From contig CASEIC010000046.1 in the NCBI GenBank assembly GCA_949288045.1, positions 1-45,227 on the forward strand: a stretch of DNA of 45,227 nucleotides, read 5' to 3'. Source of the DNA: an uncultured Mycoplasma sp. (lineage in GTDB: Bacteria; Bacillota_I; Bacilli_A; Mycoplasmatales; Metamycoplasmataceae). Below are positions 22,545 to 33,508 of this stretch, one piece after another (within the stretch, counting starts at the first letter, position 1; every line of letters starts with the position of its first letter). Made by a program: the position numbers and the translations under genes. The notes beneath the pieces were generated by a model that ran no database searches, had not been told where the DNA came from, and was given only the letters and a program-made list of their open reading frames with translations.

Positions 22545-23660
22545 ATGAGGACTAACAGAAAAAAAATTCTTAAAATAGGAATTCCAATTTTGGGTGTAGT
22601 TATTTCAACAACATTAATTGTGTGTGTTAGTGGTATACTAGTTAAAATTCCAACTATAAGTGTTGGTGGTTCGACTGCTGTTTTACCACTTATGTCTTCA
22701 TTTTCAAATCATTATAAAGGAGTTGATATTGTTACTTCAGCAGGAGGATCATCTGTTGGTATAAATTCTATTATTGATGGAACAAAAGTTATTGGTATGG
22801 CTTCAAAAAATCCCGAAATGGTTAAAACACCAGAAGGTAAAAAATATGAACAATGAAAAAATAAGAATGTAAAAACTTTAACCATTGCTTGAGATGGAAT
22901 TGGATTAGTTTATAAACCTTCATCACTACAAGAAAAAGATTTAGACTTAAATGAAGATGTCTTGGCAAAAATATATGTTGCATTTAGTGGACTTAAAAAA
23001 ATAACATTTGGAGACTTATTTGGTAATGATGATAAAACAGTAATTACTCCTTATGCAAGGAATGGGGGTTCATCTATTTCTGGTACAGCTGATGCCTTTT
23101 ATAAAGATTCAAAATTAGATTATAGAAATTCATCATTTTGAAAAGAATTAGAAAGATCAGAAAAAGATTTTGTTGTAAGTGCCTTAACTAATGGTTCATA
23201 TGGAACAAATGTTGTACAGACTGCAGAGGCAAATTCTCAAGCTTGAAATAGAGTCAAAGACGGTCCTAAAGGTTCTATGATTTATTTATCATCAGGTTTT
23301 ATTATAAATAATATGAAAGCAATTGAAGATGCAGGTTTTAAAGTAGCACTATATAATGGTAATAATTTGACAATAGAAAATATAACAAATGGTTATGAAT
23401 GATATCGCCCATTTAACTTGATGTATTCAATTAATCAAATAAAAAATAACAACAATATAATAGATATGCTTAAATGAATTTTGTTTGATAAAAAAGCAAA
23501 AAAAATAATTTCAGAAGAAGGATATGTTCCACTTAATAATAAACAAATAAAATCAATGGGATGGGATGAAACAGAAGAAAATAAAATAGAATTTTTAGTT
23601 GATGTAAAAAAAGCAGACTATGAACTAGGATTTTGTGGAGCGGGTGAAGTAAATAATTAA
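22545..23660 (+). CDS. pstS: Phosphate ABC transporter substrate-binding protein
   Basis: A protein of 371 residues with an N-terminal membrane anchor (about 9-33). The mature part is a PstS-like periplasmic-binding fold: ISVGGSTAVLPLM and SAGGSSVGINSIIDG are the phosphate-binding loops, IGMASKNPE corresponds to the IG-ASR stretch, and ARNGGSSISGTADAF to the R-x-SGT loop. A Cys occurs in the anchor (LIVCVSG), which could be a lipid attachment site, though the preceding residues are a weak lipobox. No ribosome site precedes the ATG. pstC-pstA follows after 2 bp. A divergent permease lies upstream. Confidence 0.9.
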
Positions 23661-23662
23661 TT

Positions 23663-25630
23663 ATGGAAGCAAAAAATGCAAATAATCAAAAAAAATATAA
23701 TGACATAGCAAAGTGAACTTCATTAGGATTTTCATTTTTTGTAATCACATTATTTTTAGTGTTGGTTATTTTTATTTTTGTATTTGCAATCAAAGGTTTT
23801 ATTAATTTTGGTTTTGTAAATATTTTATTTAGTGGCAAATTTAACCCTAGTTCAAATCAATATTCATTTTGAGTTCCTTTTTGCATAACAATAATTACAT
23901 CAGCTATTGCATTATGTATAGCTGCGCCTGTTGGAATAAAGGTTGCTTTATTTGCAAAATATAGACTACCAAAAAAATATAGAAGATCAGTTTTAATAAT
24001 TTTTCAAGTTTTAAGTGGAATACCATCTGTAATATTTGGATTGTTTGCAGAGCAATCATTAGGAAAAATTTGACAAACATTATTTGGAATTAATCCAAAT
24101 TCAATTTTTAATGGTTCAATTATGTTATGCTTTATGGTAATTCCAACAATTGTTACTCTAACACTTGATTCATTAAATAACATTGATGATGCATTAATTA
24201 ATAATCCTTTAGCTTTAGGAAATACAAAAACTCGAGCAATCTATAAAGTTGCAAAAAAAGCAGCAAGACCAGGAATTATAGTAGCAATTATTCTAGCAAT
24301 TTCAAGAGCTATCGGAGAATCAATGGCGGTTTCTATGATTCTACAATCTCAACCATCAACACATATTTTTTCATCTGGTATTGGATCGTTTTTAAATTCT
24401 GGCTCACAAACATTAGGTGCTTTTATTTCAACCTCAATGTTTTCAGATAGTGATGCTGAAAAAATTAGGCCATTACTTTATTCTTTTGGATTTATTATGT
24501 TGTTAATTTCAATGTTATTAAATATGTTTATCCTTGTTTTTTCTAAAAAAAGAAGTAAAAAACATAATTCGAAATTTATAAGATTTGAGCAAAATCTGTA
24601 TGAATATGTTTCTTGAATTCCAAGACAAATAAAAATATTTTTTGAAGCAATTAGTTTTAAGTCAAAATTTCAAATAAATTCTAATAACTTAGATAATGTT
24701 CATAATTATGTAAAAGACAGAAGTGCAAATTATAAATTTAAAAATATATATCCAGCATGAAAAATATTTTGAGAAATATTATTTACAATGATTTGTTTTG
24801 CATTTGTGTTATGAATTGTCGGTGATATTATTTTTAATGGAATTATTGGTATCAACGAAGAACCAAAATTATTTTTTGTTTATTCAAAAAATTCAACTTC
24901 ACAATCATTGATTAATACACTATTGATAATACTTGTTTGTTTAGTGATTGGATTTCCTGTATCTTTATTCGTAGCAATTTATCTTAATGAATATTCGACA
25001 CAAGGAAGAATTAAAAAAATAATTGTCTTTTTCTTAGATTCATTAGGAGCAACTCCATCAATTATATTTGGTATGTTTGGTTTATTATTGTTTATTCAAA
25101 CATTTGGGTGATCTTCTAATGGCGTATATGGTAATTCACTAATTGCAGGTGCATTAACTTTAATCATTGTTATTATTCCGTCATTTTCAAGGTTATTGGA
25201 ACAATCATTAAAAAATGTACCAAATGAAATTAGAACAAATTCATTAGCTCTTGGTAATACAAAATTTCAAACTATTTGAAAATTAGTTTTACCAATGGCA
25301 ATGATTTCCATTACAACTTCAATTATTTCAACAATTGGAAGAATTTTTTCAGAAACTGCACCATTGTATTTAACTGCAGGACTTTCTTCATCAAAATATT
25401 CAATGTTGAATAGACCAGGAACAACATTAACTACACAAATTTATGCTCAAATTTTTTCAGCTAGTCAAAATGCTATTGATATACAATATCAAGCAGCATT
25501 CACAACAATAATTATTGTTTTAATGTTAATTTTAATAGGTTACATTTTAATTCCTAATAGAAAAAGAATAAGAGAATGATTCATAAATATTAAAAACAAT
25601 TTAAACCCAAAAGAGATAAAAGAGATATAG
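23663..25630 (+). CDS. pstA: Fused phosphate ABC transporter permease PstC-PstA
   Basis: A membrane protein of 655 residues holding both permease subunits of the phosphate importer. The N-half (about 1-290) ends with the PstC-type loop AISRAIGESMAVSMI; the C-half (about 365-655) carries the PstA-type loop GRIFSETAPLYLTAG. Each half has about six helices and a NPLALGNTKTRAI / NSLALGNTKFQTI coupling (EAA) loop for contact with the ATPase. A ~75-residue soluble linker joins them. Such a fusion is known in other mycoplasmas. pstB and phoU are not next door: the following gene is unrelated, so the ATPase must be encoded elsewhere. Confidence 0.92.
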
Positions 25631-25631
25631 T

Positions 25632-25655
25632 TTTCCTTTTTATTTTCCTTTTTAT
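25632..25655 (+). repeat. Two tandem copies of a 12-bp T-rich unit
   Basis: TTTTCCTTTTTA occurs twice in direct succession in the gap between pstCA and the 695-residue protein gene, just upstream of that gene's promoter. Confidence 0.6.
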
Positions 25656-25685
25656 TGTATAAAATGAGGAAAATTATGATATAAT
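25655..25685 (+). promoter_or_regulatory. Promoter of the 25695 gene, leaderless type
   Basis: TTGTAT (25655-25660) and TATAAT (25680-25685) with a 19-bp spacer. The ATG follows 9 bp after the -10 box, without a Shine-Dalgarno sequence. Confidence 0.5.
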
Positions 25686-25694
25686 TCATGCATT

Positions 25695-27782
25695 ATGATG
25701 TTAGATGTGAAAGATCAAATTTGAGAAAAACAAATAGGTAAAGGTAGAATTGTTGGGGAGGATTTTTCAGGTAGAGAGATTCATTATGATGCTTATCATA
25801 ACTATTCATCTCCGTTTGGATGAACTTTATTATCATTTGGTGGTGATGAATATTTAATAACTCATATAAAAACAGAAGAAGAGTTTCCAAAAACATTTAC
25901 AGGTTCAGAGGATGAAGAGTTTGAAGTTAATGGAAAAACATTTAATATAAGAAAAAACATTTCAGGTGAGTGAGATATTAATTTGGTTGAATATGATGAA
26001 GAATATATTCCAGCAAATCAAGTTTCTTATAACCCAGAACCAGTTACAAATTTAAATAATTCAATGTACAACAATCAACAACAAATAGTACCCCCAGTTG
26101 ATGCAACTCAATCATTTTCATTTAATAATTACAGTTCATCATCAACTCCAATTGTTGAAAATCCTGTTACAAGTGCAACAATCAAAAACCAACAAAAACA
26201 AATTGAAGAATTACAAAAACAAATTGCTTATGAACAAACACAACAATATGAAATTCAACAAAATAATAAAAAATTAAATGATTTAAAAAATGAATTAGCA
26301 AGAACTCAATCAATTAATATTTCTTCGGTTAATAATGTACCTTTTAGTTTTGGAAGAACTCAATCAATTCCAGTACCCCCAGTGGTAAATCAATTTAATA
26401 CTGGTTTTGTTCCTTTCTCACCATCATTACAACAACCAACAACTATTGACCCAGTAAATCAATTCCATACTCAATCAATAAATGCAATAAATAATGTTCC
26501 AAATAATAATGTTCAATCAGTTGCACCATCTATTAATAAAAATTTAATTAGTAATTTAACAAAAAAACTTGATGAACAAACAATGCAAATTAAATCTTTA
26601 AGAATTGAACAAAAAAATAATGCAAGAAAATTAGATGATATTGAGAAAAAGAAAGCAAATAAACTAAAACAACAAAAAAATATGCAAAATCAAGAGGGAA
26701 TGATTGAAGATAGTCAAAATAATTTAAAAACATCATTGTTAAATGAGGAAAAATTAATAAAAGCTCTTGAAGAAGAAAGACAAAAAGATGCTAAATTAGC
26801 AGAAGAAAAAGTTAAAAAAGCTATTGCAGATGAAAATTTAAAAAGAGCACAAGGTGTTTGAGAAGCATCGTTTGGTTCAAATAGTTTAGCTACTGATTTT
26901 GCTGGTAGAGTGATAATCAAAGAAAAATTTGAAGAGGATGTAGAAGGTGGTTGAAATCTAGATTTTTATAATAAGCAAAAATCATCTGATCAATATCCCG
27001 CTTCTGTTCAAACAATTAAAGAACGTAATGGACAATTAAATTTCTCAATTAATGGAAAAGGTTATATTGTTAATAATGTTGATGGTGTGTGAAAGATAGA
27101 AACAATTGAAAAGGGACAAAATGTTCAGTATTCTTCAAAAAATATGACTTCAATTGCTTCAAATTATGCACCTGATGACAACAAAGAATTTAATGGTAAT
27201 TATGAATCATATTCATCATTATTAATTAATTTAAATCACTTCCCACTAATTCATTTAGAAAAATTTGAAGACTTTTTAAAACAAACATTACAACCTTTAT
27301 CATTCTTCAAAGAGTTATTCATTTACTCAAATGAAAGACTATATAGAAAAGATGAGTCAAATATTTCAGCTTATGCAAGAGTATTTTTCAAAACAGGATC
27401 AACAAAAGAAGATATTGAAATCTTATTAGCATCATTATCATTGAAAAAAGCTATGATGAAATTTACATCAAACTTTAAACAAACAAATTTAAGAGATCAA
27501 ATCTCATTCTCGATGGTATTGATGTCACATCAAAGAACTTTAAAATTTGTTCATGCACAAACAAATTTTGAGTTATTAAGAAAACATCCAATTCCTTTAA
27601 AAGTACCATTAGAAAGATTGATTCTTGACAAGGAATACAATTCAATTTTAAAATTCCATGAAAACAATTTATGAAAACAATTAAAACCATTTGCTTTAGA
27701 TTGAAATGGAAATACATACTATGTATGTGATATTGATGTAGAACACATGGATTTATCAGTGTTAAACAAAAATAACAATTAG
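25695..27782 (+). CDS. Large cytoplasmic protein with duplicated domain around Gln/Asn-rich coiled coil
   Basis: A protein of 695 residues with no signal or membrane segment. Residues ~8-103 and ~388-475 are diverged copies of one domain: each begins W-E----G, then DFSGR-I / DFAGRVI, a GW-L strand, and ends with NGK--(N/I)---(N/V)-G-W-I. Between them is a region rich in Gln, Asn, Ser and Pro with two heptad stretches (about 157-200 and 285-385) that should form coiled coils. The C-terminal ~215 residues (about 480-695) form a separate alpha/beta domain. No family is recognised. It resembles a scaffold or cytoskeleton-associated protein of mycoplasmas in composition only. It converges on rsmE with a 4-bp overlap. 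Confidence 0.6.
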
Positions 27783-28453
27783 TTTTTAATTCTTGATAGT
27801 AAAAATATTGAGGCAGTTTCAGCTCTCAATATTTTTTTTCCTAGTGAAATAACTTTTATATTATTATCTTTTGCTAATTTTATTTCAGTTTCATCAAAAC
27901 CACCTTCAGGGCCAACAAAAAAAGAAACATTAGTTTCAAATAAATAATTGATAGAATCGTTAGAATTCTCTTTTTCATGTGCAATGAATTTATTGTTACA
28001 TTTAAATTTAACAGCATCCTTAAATTCAATAGGTTCATTTATTTCAACAAGAATATTTCTAAATGACTGTTCACAGGCGTTTTTGCTAATTTCTTTTAGT
28101 CGAGAAATTTTTGTTTTTATTTGATCCGCATATTTTTTATTTGTGTTTTTTGTAATCATTGGAAAAATTTTTTTAACACCTAATTCGGTTGCTTTTTGAA
28201 CTAGTCATTCAAATTTTTTAATATTTATTATTGCTGCAAACAAGACAATTTCACCATCAAATTCATTGTTGATATCTGTTTCTTTTTCAATGACTGCAAA
28301 ATTATTATCTAAATGACAAATGTAATATTTATTTTCAAAGTTACAATAAAATTTTTCATCTTTTTTAAGCCTAATTATTTTTAAATGATTTAGAACTTCC
28401 TTAGATAATTTAAATTTATTCCCAATTTTCTCATCTACAAAAAAACGATACAT
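27779..28453 (-). CDS. rsmE: 16S rRNA (uracil1498-N3)-methyltransferase RsmE
   Basis: A SPOUT-class methyltransferase of 224 residues acting on U1498 of 16S rRNA. The N-terminal PUA-like domain (YRFFVDEKIG, HLKIIRLKKDEKF) is followed by the knotted domain with KATELGVKKIFPMIT, EQSFRN, VGPEGGFDETE (about 187) and SLGKKILRAETA, all family signatures. Trp in EWLVQKATE is TGA-encoded. It appears leaderless, with TATAAT 6 bp before the ATG. It is divergent from the FAD oxidoreductase gene. Confidence 0.94.
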
Positions 28454-28459
28454 TTATTT

Positions 28460-28480
28460 ATTATAATCTTTTGTTATAAT
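28460..28480. promoter_or_regulatory. Divergent promoters, rsmE and FAD oxidoreductase
   Basis: TATAAT on the minus strand (28460-28465) serves rsmE and TATAAT on the plus strand (28475-28480) serves the oxidoreductase. Both lie within 6-12 bp of their ATG and lack a Shine-Dalgarno sequence. Confidence 0.5.
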
Positions 28481-28492
28481 TTTAAAAATATT

Positions 28493-29914
28493 ATGAAAAG
28501 AAAAAAATCATCAAATATAGAGAATATAGATAGATTTCATGTTGCAATAATTGGTGGCGGACAGACAGGTCTAATTTTAGCTAAGCAATTAATTAAAAAA
28601 GAAATAAAAACATTAGTTATTGATAAAAAAGATTTAGGGATAAAAACCTCTCTTGATTTAAGGAATTTTACAAAAATAATAAAAAGAACCATTGAGAAGA
28701 ATCAAGATCCAAAATCAATTATTTCATCATTTCCACAAAGATTAGACCATATTAATCGTGAGCAAAATAAAGATTTAATTGCTCCCTTAATTTCTAACTC
28801 ATTTTTTAAATTTGTTAAAGGTAATGTAGAACATATTGATGAATATGAAATAACGGTTGATGGTAAAAAATATGCATTTAGAAAATTGGTTTTTGCAACA
28901 GGATCATATTATGCTGAACCAAAAGATTTTCCAAACCTTCAAAGAGATATGTATTTTAATTTAGATGAAGTTTCAAAAATAAATCGTTTTTACAAAAATG
29001 TGGCAATTTACGGAACAAATGTTCAAGCTTTAGAATTAGCTTATGCCTTTGCACTTCTAGGATCAACAGTACATATTTTTGATGAAAATGTTAATCCATT
29101 CAATAACTTTGATGATGATTTTGAATCTATTTTAAAATCAAATTTTATGACAGAAAATATTAAATGATGTTTAGAGTCAAAAGTAACTAATCATATTAAA
29201 GCATCAGATGATACAACAAGAATAATTTATACAACCCAAGGACAAAATCGTTATATTGAAGTTGACAAAATATTTGTTACAAATAATAAAGTTAGTGAAA
29301 CAAGAAATTTAAATACAAAATATGAACTTGTGTTAAATAAAAAAGGATCAATTGTTATTGATAATACATTTAGAGTAAAAAATAATCAAACTTATTATGC
29401 AATTGGTGATGTTAATGGTATTAAGCCAATGACTTCATATGCTAATACACAGGCAATAACATTGTCAAGAATAATAACTGGACAAAAATCTGTAAAGTTT
29501 AATTTATATAATACTGGTTTTACAATTGATATAGAACCCCAAATATGTTTTTATGGAATGAGCAAGTCAGATTTGGATTTTCATGGTATTAAATTTAATG
29601 AATTTATTTATGATTTTGACTATGAATTAAACTCAAAATTGTTCTCACATAAATCAAAATTAAAGGTTTATACAAATGAAAAACATGAGATTTTAGGTGT
29701 ATTTTTATATGGACATAAGGTAAAAGAATTATTATCAATATTTATACTTGCAGCAAATAATAAGGTAAAATTTCATAAGCTTGCTAATTTAGGCTTTCCA
29801 TTTTATTCAAAGTCAGAGTTCATCCGTGATGCGGCAATCGACTATGAACTCGAGTTTGTAGGATTGTCTAAAAAACTCGATAGAGTTAGAGGCAAAAATA
29901 AAGAAAGGAGATAA
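28493..29914 (+). CDS. FAD/NAD(P)-dependent oxidoreductase without the redox-active Cys pair
   Basis: A protein of 473 residues with the plan of class I pyridine nucleotide-disulfide oxidoreductases (dihydrolipoamide dehydrogenase type): GGGQTG FAD motif (about 21-26), an NAD(P)-binding motif around YGTNVQALELAYAFALLGSTV (about 175-195), ATG motif FATGSY, YAIGDVNG second FAD motif (about 300) and a dimerisation-like C-terminal domain. The CxxxxC helix that normally follows the first motif is missing (here KDLGIKTSLDLRNF, no Cys), as is the C-terminal His-Pro. It therefore cannot run disulfide chemistry, and may be a diaphorase/oxidase or a non-catalytic relative. It lies just upstream (2 bp) of a DUF2188-type gene. 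Confidence 0.75.
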
Positions 29915-29916
29915 AA

Positions 29917-30438
29917 ATGGGTTGATTCAAAAATTGAAGAGAAAGTAAGAAAAAGAAAAAAGAAACACAAGACATAAAACTCCCACAAAGTTCTTATGAA
30001 ATATATAACCAAAGCGAAACATTAGAACTTAAAGCGGATGTTAAAGAAGATTTAAGTAGTCTTGATGAAAGAAAAGTTGATGTTTCAATTACTAATACAA
30101 ATCTTGATGTTAAAAAATTAAAAAAACAAGATAAAACAAAAACAGTAACAACTTCAACAAAAACAAGAACAACACAAGTTAAAACAAAGGAGAGAAAAAT
30201 GGCTAACGAAAAAGGAAGAAATATTTACTACGTATCAGCAAGAAAAGATAAAGATGGAAAAAAAGTTGGATGAGAAGTTAAAAAAGAAAATGCAGAAAAA
30301 ATAACAAAACTTTGCGAAACAAAAGAACAAGCAATTGAATTTGTTAGAGAAAAAGCTGGTAACCAAGGTTCAACTTGCATCATTAGAAGATTAGATGGTT
30401 CAATTGAAAAAACAATGAAATTTGTTGATGAAAAATAG
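29917..30438 (+). CDS. DUF2188-like protein with basic N-terminal extension
   Basis: A protein of 173 residues with two clear parts. Residues 1-94 are Lys/Thr-rich and low in complexity (TKTVTTSTKTRTTQVKTK), starting MGWFKNWRE with two TGA Trp codons. Residues 95-173 look like a DUF2188 domain: NIYYVSARKDKDGKKVGWEVKKENAEK, KEQAIEFVREKAGNQGSTCIIRRLDGSI. A second in-frame ATG at 30199 is preceded by a good ribosome site (AAAGGAGAG) and would give the domain alone (79 residues). The main start has GAAAGGAG upstream. The function of the family is unknown. Confidence 0.7.
30187..30201 (+). promoter_or_regulatory. Strong internal ribosome site for a short DUF2188 product
   Basis: AAGGAGAG ends 4-5 bp before an in-frame ATG (30199-30201) in the middle of the 29917 gene. 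Translation from it would yield just the conserved C-terminal domain. Site quality equals or exceeds that of the main start. Confidence 0.5.
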
Positions 30439-30454
30439 TTAACTATTTTAATGT

Positions 30455-32503
30455 ATGTTTACATATTCTATTCATAGAGAAAACAAAACCTATTTATTAT
30501 CAATCCTAAAGGAAAATAGAATTTTTATACTATTCTCTTTTCTTTCGTGTTTAATGCCTATAACTTTTTGTCTATTGGCATCATTAGTAAAACCTGATGG
30601 CTCTCAGGTTGTTATGGCACTAGGGCATGTGATGCCTTTTTTGCTTGCTTTTATGCAAATTTCATTTACTATATCTATGATTATTTTTGCAAAACTTCGA
30701 GATTTAAAAAATCTAAGGCAAGAAGATGAAAGGTATGTTTTAATATCATCAACCATATGAATGTCATTATTCATAGGTTTTATAATGACTATATTTTATG
30801 TAGTTTCAACATTTTGCTACATGTATTTTTCAAATAATAGACCAAATACTCAAGGAATGTTATGATATGGATTAGATTTTACTTGAGTAACAATTCCCTT
30901 TGTATTTTTATTTCCTTTATATATATGTTCAATTTTTTATATTAGAAAAAATGAAACAAAATCATCATTATTGTTATTGTTTGTGTTTTTTGTAATTTCT
31001 ACTTTGCTATCATTTTTATTTGGTAATGTTTTAGGATTGAAAAGTTATGGTTTTGGAATTGGCTTAACTGTTGGACTAATAGTATCTTTTATTATTAATT
31101 GTGCCTATATTCATGCATTTAATCCTATTACAATTTATAGTCCTTTTTCTGTTAGTGAATTTAATATTGCAATCTCAAGAATAATATTAAAAGAATCAAT
31201 GACTTCAATATCTATGTCTTTATTTAAAGGAATTGCTATTATTTGTTTATCATTTACAATTCCAAATACAATAAGTGGTTTTGTTCCACTTTCTTATCAA
31301 ATGTCAAGAGTAATTTGGTTCAATATGATGTATTTCATTCCATTTTTAGGAATAGGAATTGGTGAAGGAATAAGATATCATTATTTATCAAAACATAGTC
31401 CACACAATAATCATAATTGCTATTTAAATCATAGATGAAGAAATGATTTAAAAATAATTTTTGCTGCAGCAATAATCACTTTGCTAATATCAACTGGTTG
31501 CATTTTTATGGTTAAACCATTAAACTATCTTTATACACAAAATGATTACAACACATTTAAAAATGGTTCAATGCCAATGATTGAAGGATGAGGAGTTCCA
31601 ACACTTCCACCAACAGAATTTATTGATTTTCAACATTTGAAAGAATTAGAATTTACACCATTACCAGAATTCAAACCAACCAATACAGGTAATAAATTGC
31701 AAGATGCATTAAATAAAGTTCATAATTTATCCGCTTTTAGAAATTGAGTAGATTTACAAATTCAAAATAATAAAGAAGCATTAAATCAGATTGGTACAGA
31801 TCTAAATTCATTAAATAAATGATATGAATGGTTAAATCAAGAAAATAATGGTGTGATACTTCTTGATTTTATCCAAGAAAAACATGGAATCAATTTTAAG
31901 GATGAAATAAATAGCATCATTGCTGGTAATCAAATTAGTGAAGGTATGATTGGAGCAGTAAAAGGATGTTTATCTTACTTTGTTTATTTATGATTGTATT
32001 CATCAACAAATAGTATTGTTACTGATTCATTTTTATTACTAAGACCTATTATTGATTACAACAATGTTATAACTTCTTCGCCAAATATTTTGATTGCACT
32101 TGTTAACAATCCGTTTTCAGATATATTAACATCATTATTTTTAACAATTAATACTTTTGAAGCAAAAGCAATGATATATGTTGCTATATGAGGTTTTTTT
32201 AACTCTATTTGAGCAATATTAATTCAAGTAAATCAAAGAAATTTAAAAGAAGGTATGCCATATTGATTATTAACAGTAATATATGCTGTATGTATTGGAG
32301 GACTTGTAACATTTGGTACATTATTTGCTGTAACATTTAAAGATGTATTAGGAACAAATAATCCATTTAATTATTTAGATGCTTGAACATTCCCACTTGT
32401 AATTATTTCGTTTGCTGTTATTACAGTTTTATCAATAAAATGTTTTGTATCATATAAGAAATTAAAAAATGAAAATGAAAAATTCAAAAGTGGAGCTAAT
32501 TAG
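30455..32503 (+). CDS. Large polytopic membrane protein, possibly MATE-like transporter
   Basis: A protein of 682 residues. About eight or nine hydrophobic segments lie in residues 20-355, followed by a soluble stretch (about 360-500) predicted to be outside or between halves (Pro/Thr then a charged helix-rich region), and four or five more segments at 505-665. The split into two membrane halves with a helix-rich loop, and the EGMIGAVKGCLSYFVYLW segment, loosely suggest an antiporter of the MATE type or a lipid flippase, but no signature is decisive. Many Trp are TGA-encoded. ysxC follows after 2 bp. The upstream gap of 16 bp has no obvious ribosome site. Confidence 0.5.
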
Positions 32504-32505
32504 TA

Positions 32506-33054
32506 ATGTGAAAATTTATTAAATCAGCATCTGATAAAACAAATTGATATAAACACAATCAAAAAGAGATTTGTTTTATTGGTCGTTCAAATGTTGGTAA
32601 ATCATCATTAATTAATGCTTTAGCAAATAGTAGCAAATTAGCTAAAACTTCAAAAACTCCAGGAAGAACTCAATTAATAAATTATTTTGAAACAGAAGAT
32701 AAAACAATTATTGTTGATTTACCAGGTTATGGTTTTGCAAACATATCTTTATCAATTCAAGAGAAAATGTTTGAAATGGTAGATCAATATTTTAATGAAG
32801 CTAAACCTGAAGTTGTTTGTGTTCTTATTGATTCAAGGAGAGGTATAACTGAAAAAGATGATGAAATAATAAATCATTTACTCTCATTAAGTCACAATGT
32901 AGTTTTGATATTAACAAAAATTGATAAAGCAAAACAAAGTGAATTAGCTCAAGCACTAAAACATCCATTTTTTAAAGAATTAAAATACTTTCAGTCATCT
33001 ACAAATAATTCTAAATTGATAAATCAAATAAGAAGTTTTATAAAAAGTGTATAA
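32506..33054 (+). CDS. ysxC: Ribosome-biogenesis GTPase YsxC/EngB
   Basis: A protein of 182 residues, a 50S-assembly GTPase of the TrmE-Era-EngA-YihA-Septin class. Motifs are GRSNVGKSS (G1), KTPGRTQLINYF (G2), DLPGYGF (G3), LTKIDKA (G4) and a short SS(T) G5. Length is normal. The first codons are ATG-TGA, i.e. Met-Trp, so the true start is invisible under the standard code. It is placed 2 bp after a membrane protein gene; a hairpin follows, shared with the convergent tRNA operon. Confidence 0.95.
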
Positions 33055-33076
33055 AAAACTTTGACTTTGTCAAAGT
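33053..33076 (-). terminator. Rho-independent terminator of the tRNA operon
   Basis: ACTTTGAC and GTCAAAGT form a perfect 8-bp stem with a TTT loop (33058-33076). On the minus strand it is followed by a T run (A tract 33053-33057 on the plus strand), as expected for the end of the minus-strand tRNA operon. The hairpin may also end ysxC transcripts. Confidence 0.75.
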
Positions 33077-33098
33077 AGTTTCGGTCATTTTCATGAAA

Positions 33099-33174
33099 TG
33101 GTGGCTCCGGCAGGAATCGAACCAGCGACACACAGAGCTTCAATCTGTTGCTCTACCGACTGAGCTACAGAGCC
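33099..33174 (-). tRNA. tRNA-Phe (GAA)
   Basis: A 76-nt cloverleaf with encoded CCA. The acceptor GGCTCTG pairs with CGGAGCC (one G-U), anticodon loop TTGAAGC, T-loop TTCGATT. Last gene of the minus-strand tRNA operon. Confidence 0.95.
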
Positions 33175-33175
33175 A

Positions 33176-33252
33176 TGGCGGTCCAGACGGGGATCGAACC
33201 CGCGATCTCCTCCGTGACAGGGAGGCGTATTAAACCACTTTACCACTGGACC
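33176..33252 (-). tRNA. tRNA-Asp (GTC)
   Basis: 77 nt with encoded CCA and discriminator G. Acceptor GGTCCAG pairs with CTGGACC; anticodon arm CCTCC-CTGTCAC-GGAGG; T-loop TTCGATC. Separated from tRNA-Phe by one base. Confidence 0.93.
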
Positions 33253-33261
33253 TTAATAGTT

Positions 33262-33495
33262 TTAATCAAGGAATTTTATTGCTGTACCAATAACACATGT
33301 TGATCCATTAGATGTTGTGAAGACTCTTATACCAATAAGCCCATCAGCACCCATACTTCTAGCTTCTTCAATACATTTTTCTAATGCTTTATTGAATTCT
33401 GTCTTACTTAAAAATGAAACAATTCTATTTCCAGAAGTAATACCTAATACTTTGTATTTTCTATCAGGTAAGAAATCCACTGTTGCTACAAACAT
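33262..33495 (-). CDS. UPF0145/YbjQ-like protein, copy 3, inside tRNA operon
   Basis: A protein of 77 residues: FVATVDFLPDRKYKVLGITSGN, then RSMGADGLIGIRVF and CVIGTAIKFLD. The LP-(K/E)Y-(V/I)(L/I)G, MGADG(L/V)(I/V)GIR and GTA(I/V)KF marks match the two copies at 15535 and 15849. RBS AAGGAG lies 5-6 bp before ATG. The gene sits between a tRNA-like element (its 3' end directly abuts the ribosome site) and tRNA-Asp (9 bp away), so it must be co-transcribed with the tRNAs unless it has its own promoter, which I do not see. Confidence 0.78.
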   Translation of the reverse strand: MFVATVDFLPDRKYKVLGITSGNRIVSFLSKTEFNKALEKCIEEARSMGADGLIGIRVFTTSNGSTCVIGTAIKFLD

Positions 33496-33508
33496 TTTTC
33501 TCCTTTTT

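Noticed and set aside
23663-25630. Assembly fusion of pstC and pstA
   Set aside because: The frame is continuous through the linker and fused permeases of this kind are known in mycoplasmas.
25632-25655. Terminator after pstCA
   Set aside because: The T-rich repeats lack a convincing paired stem; only partial pairing with the A-rich segment downstream was found.
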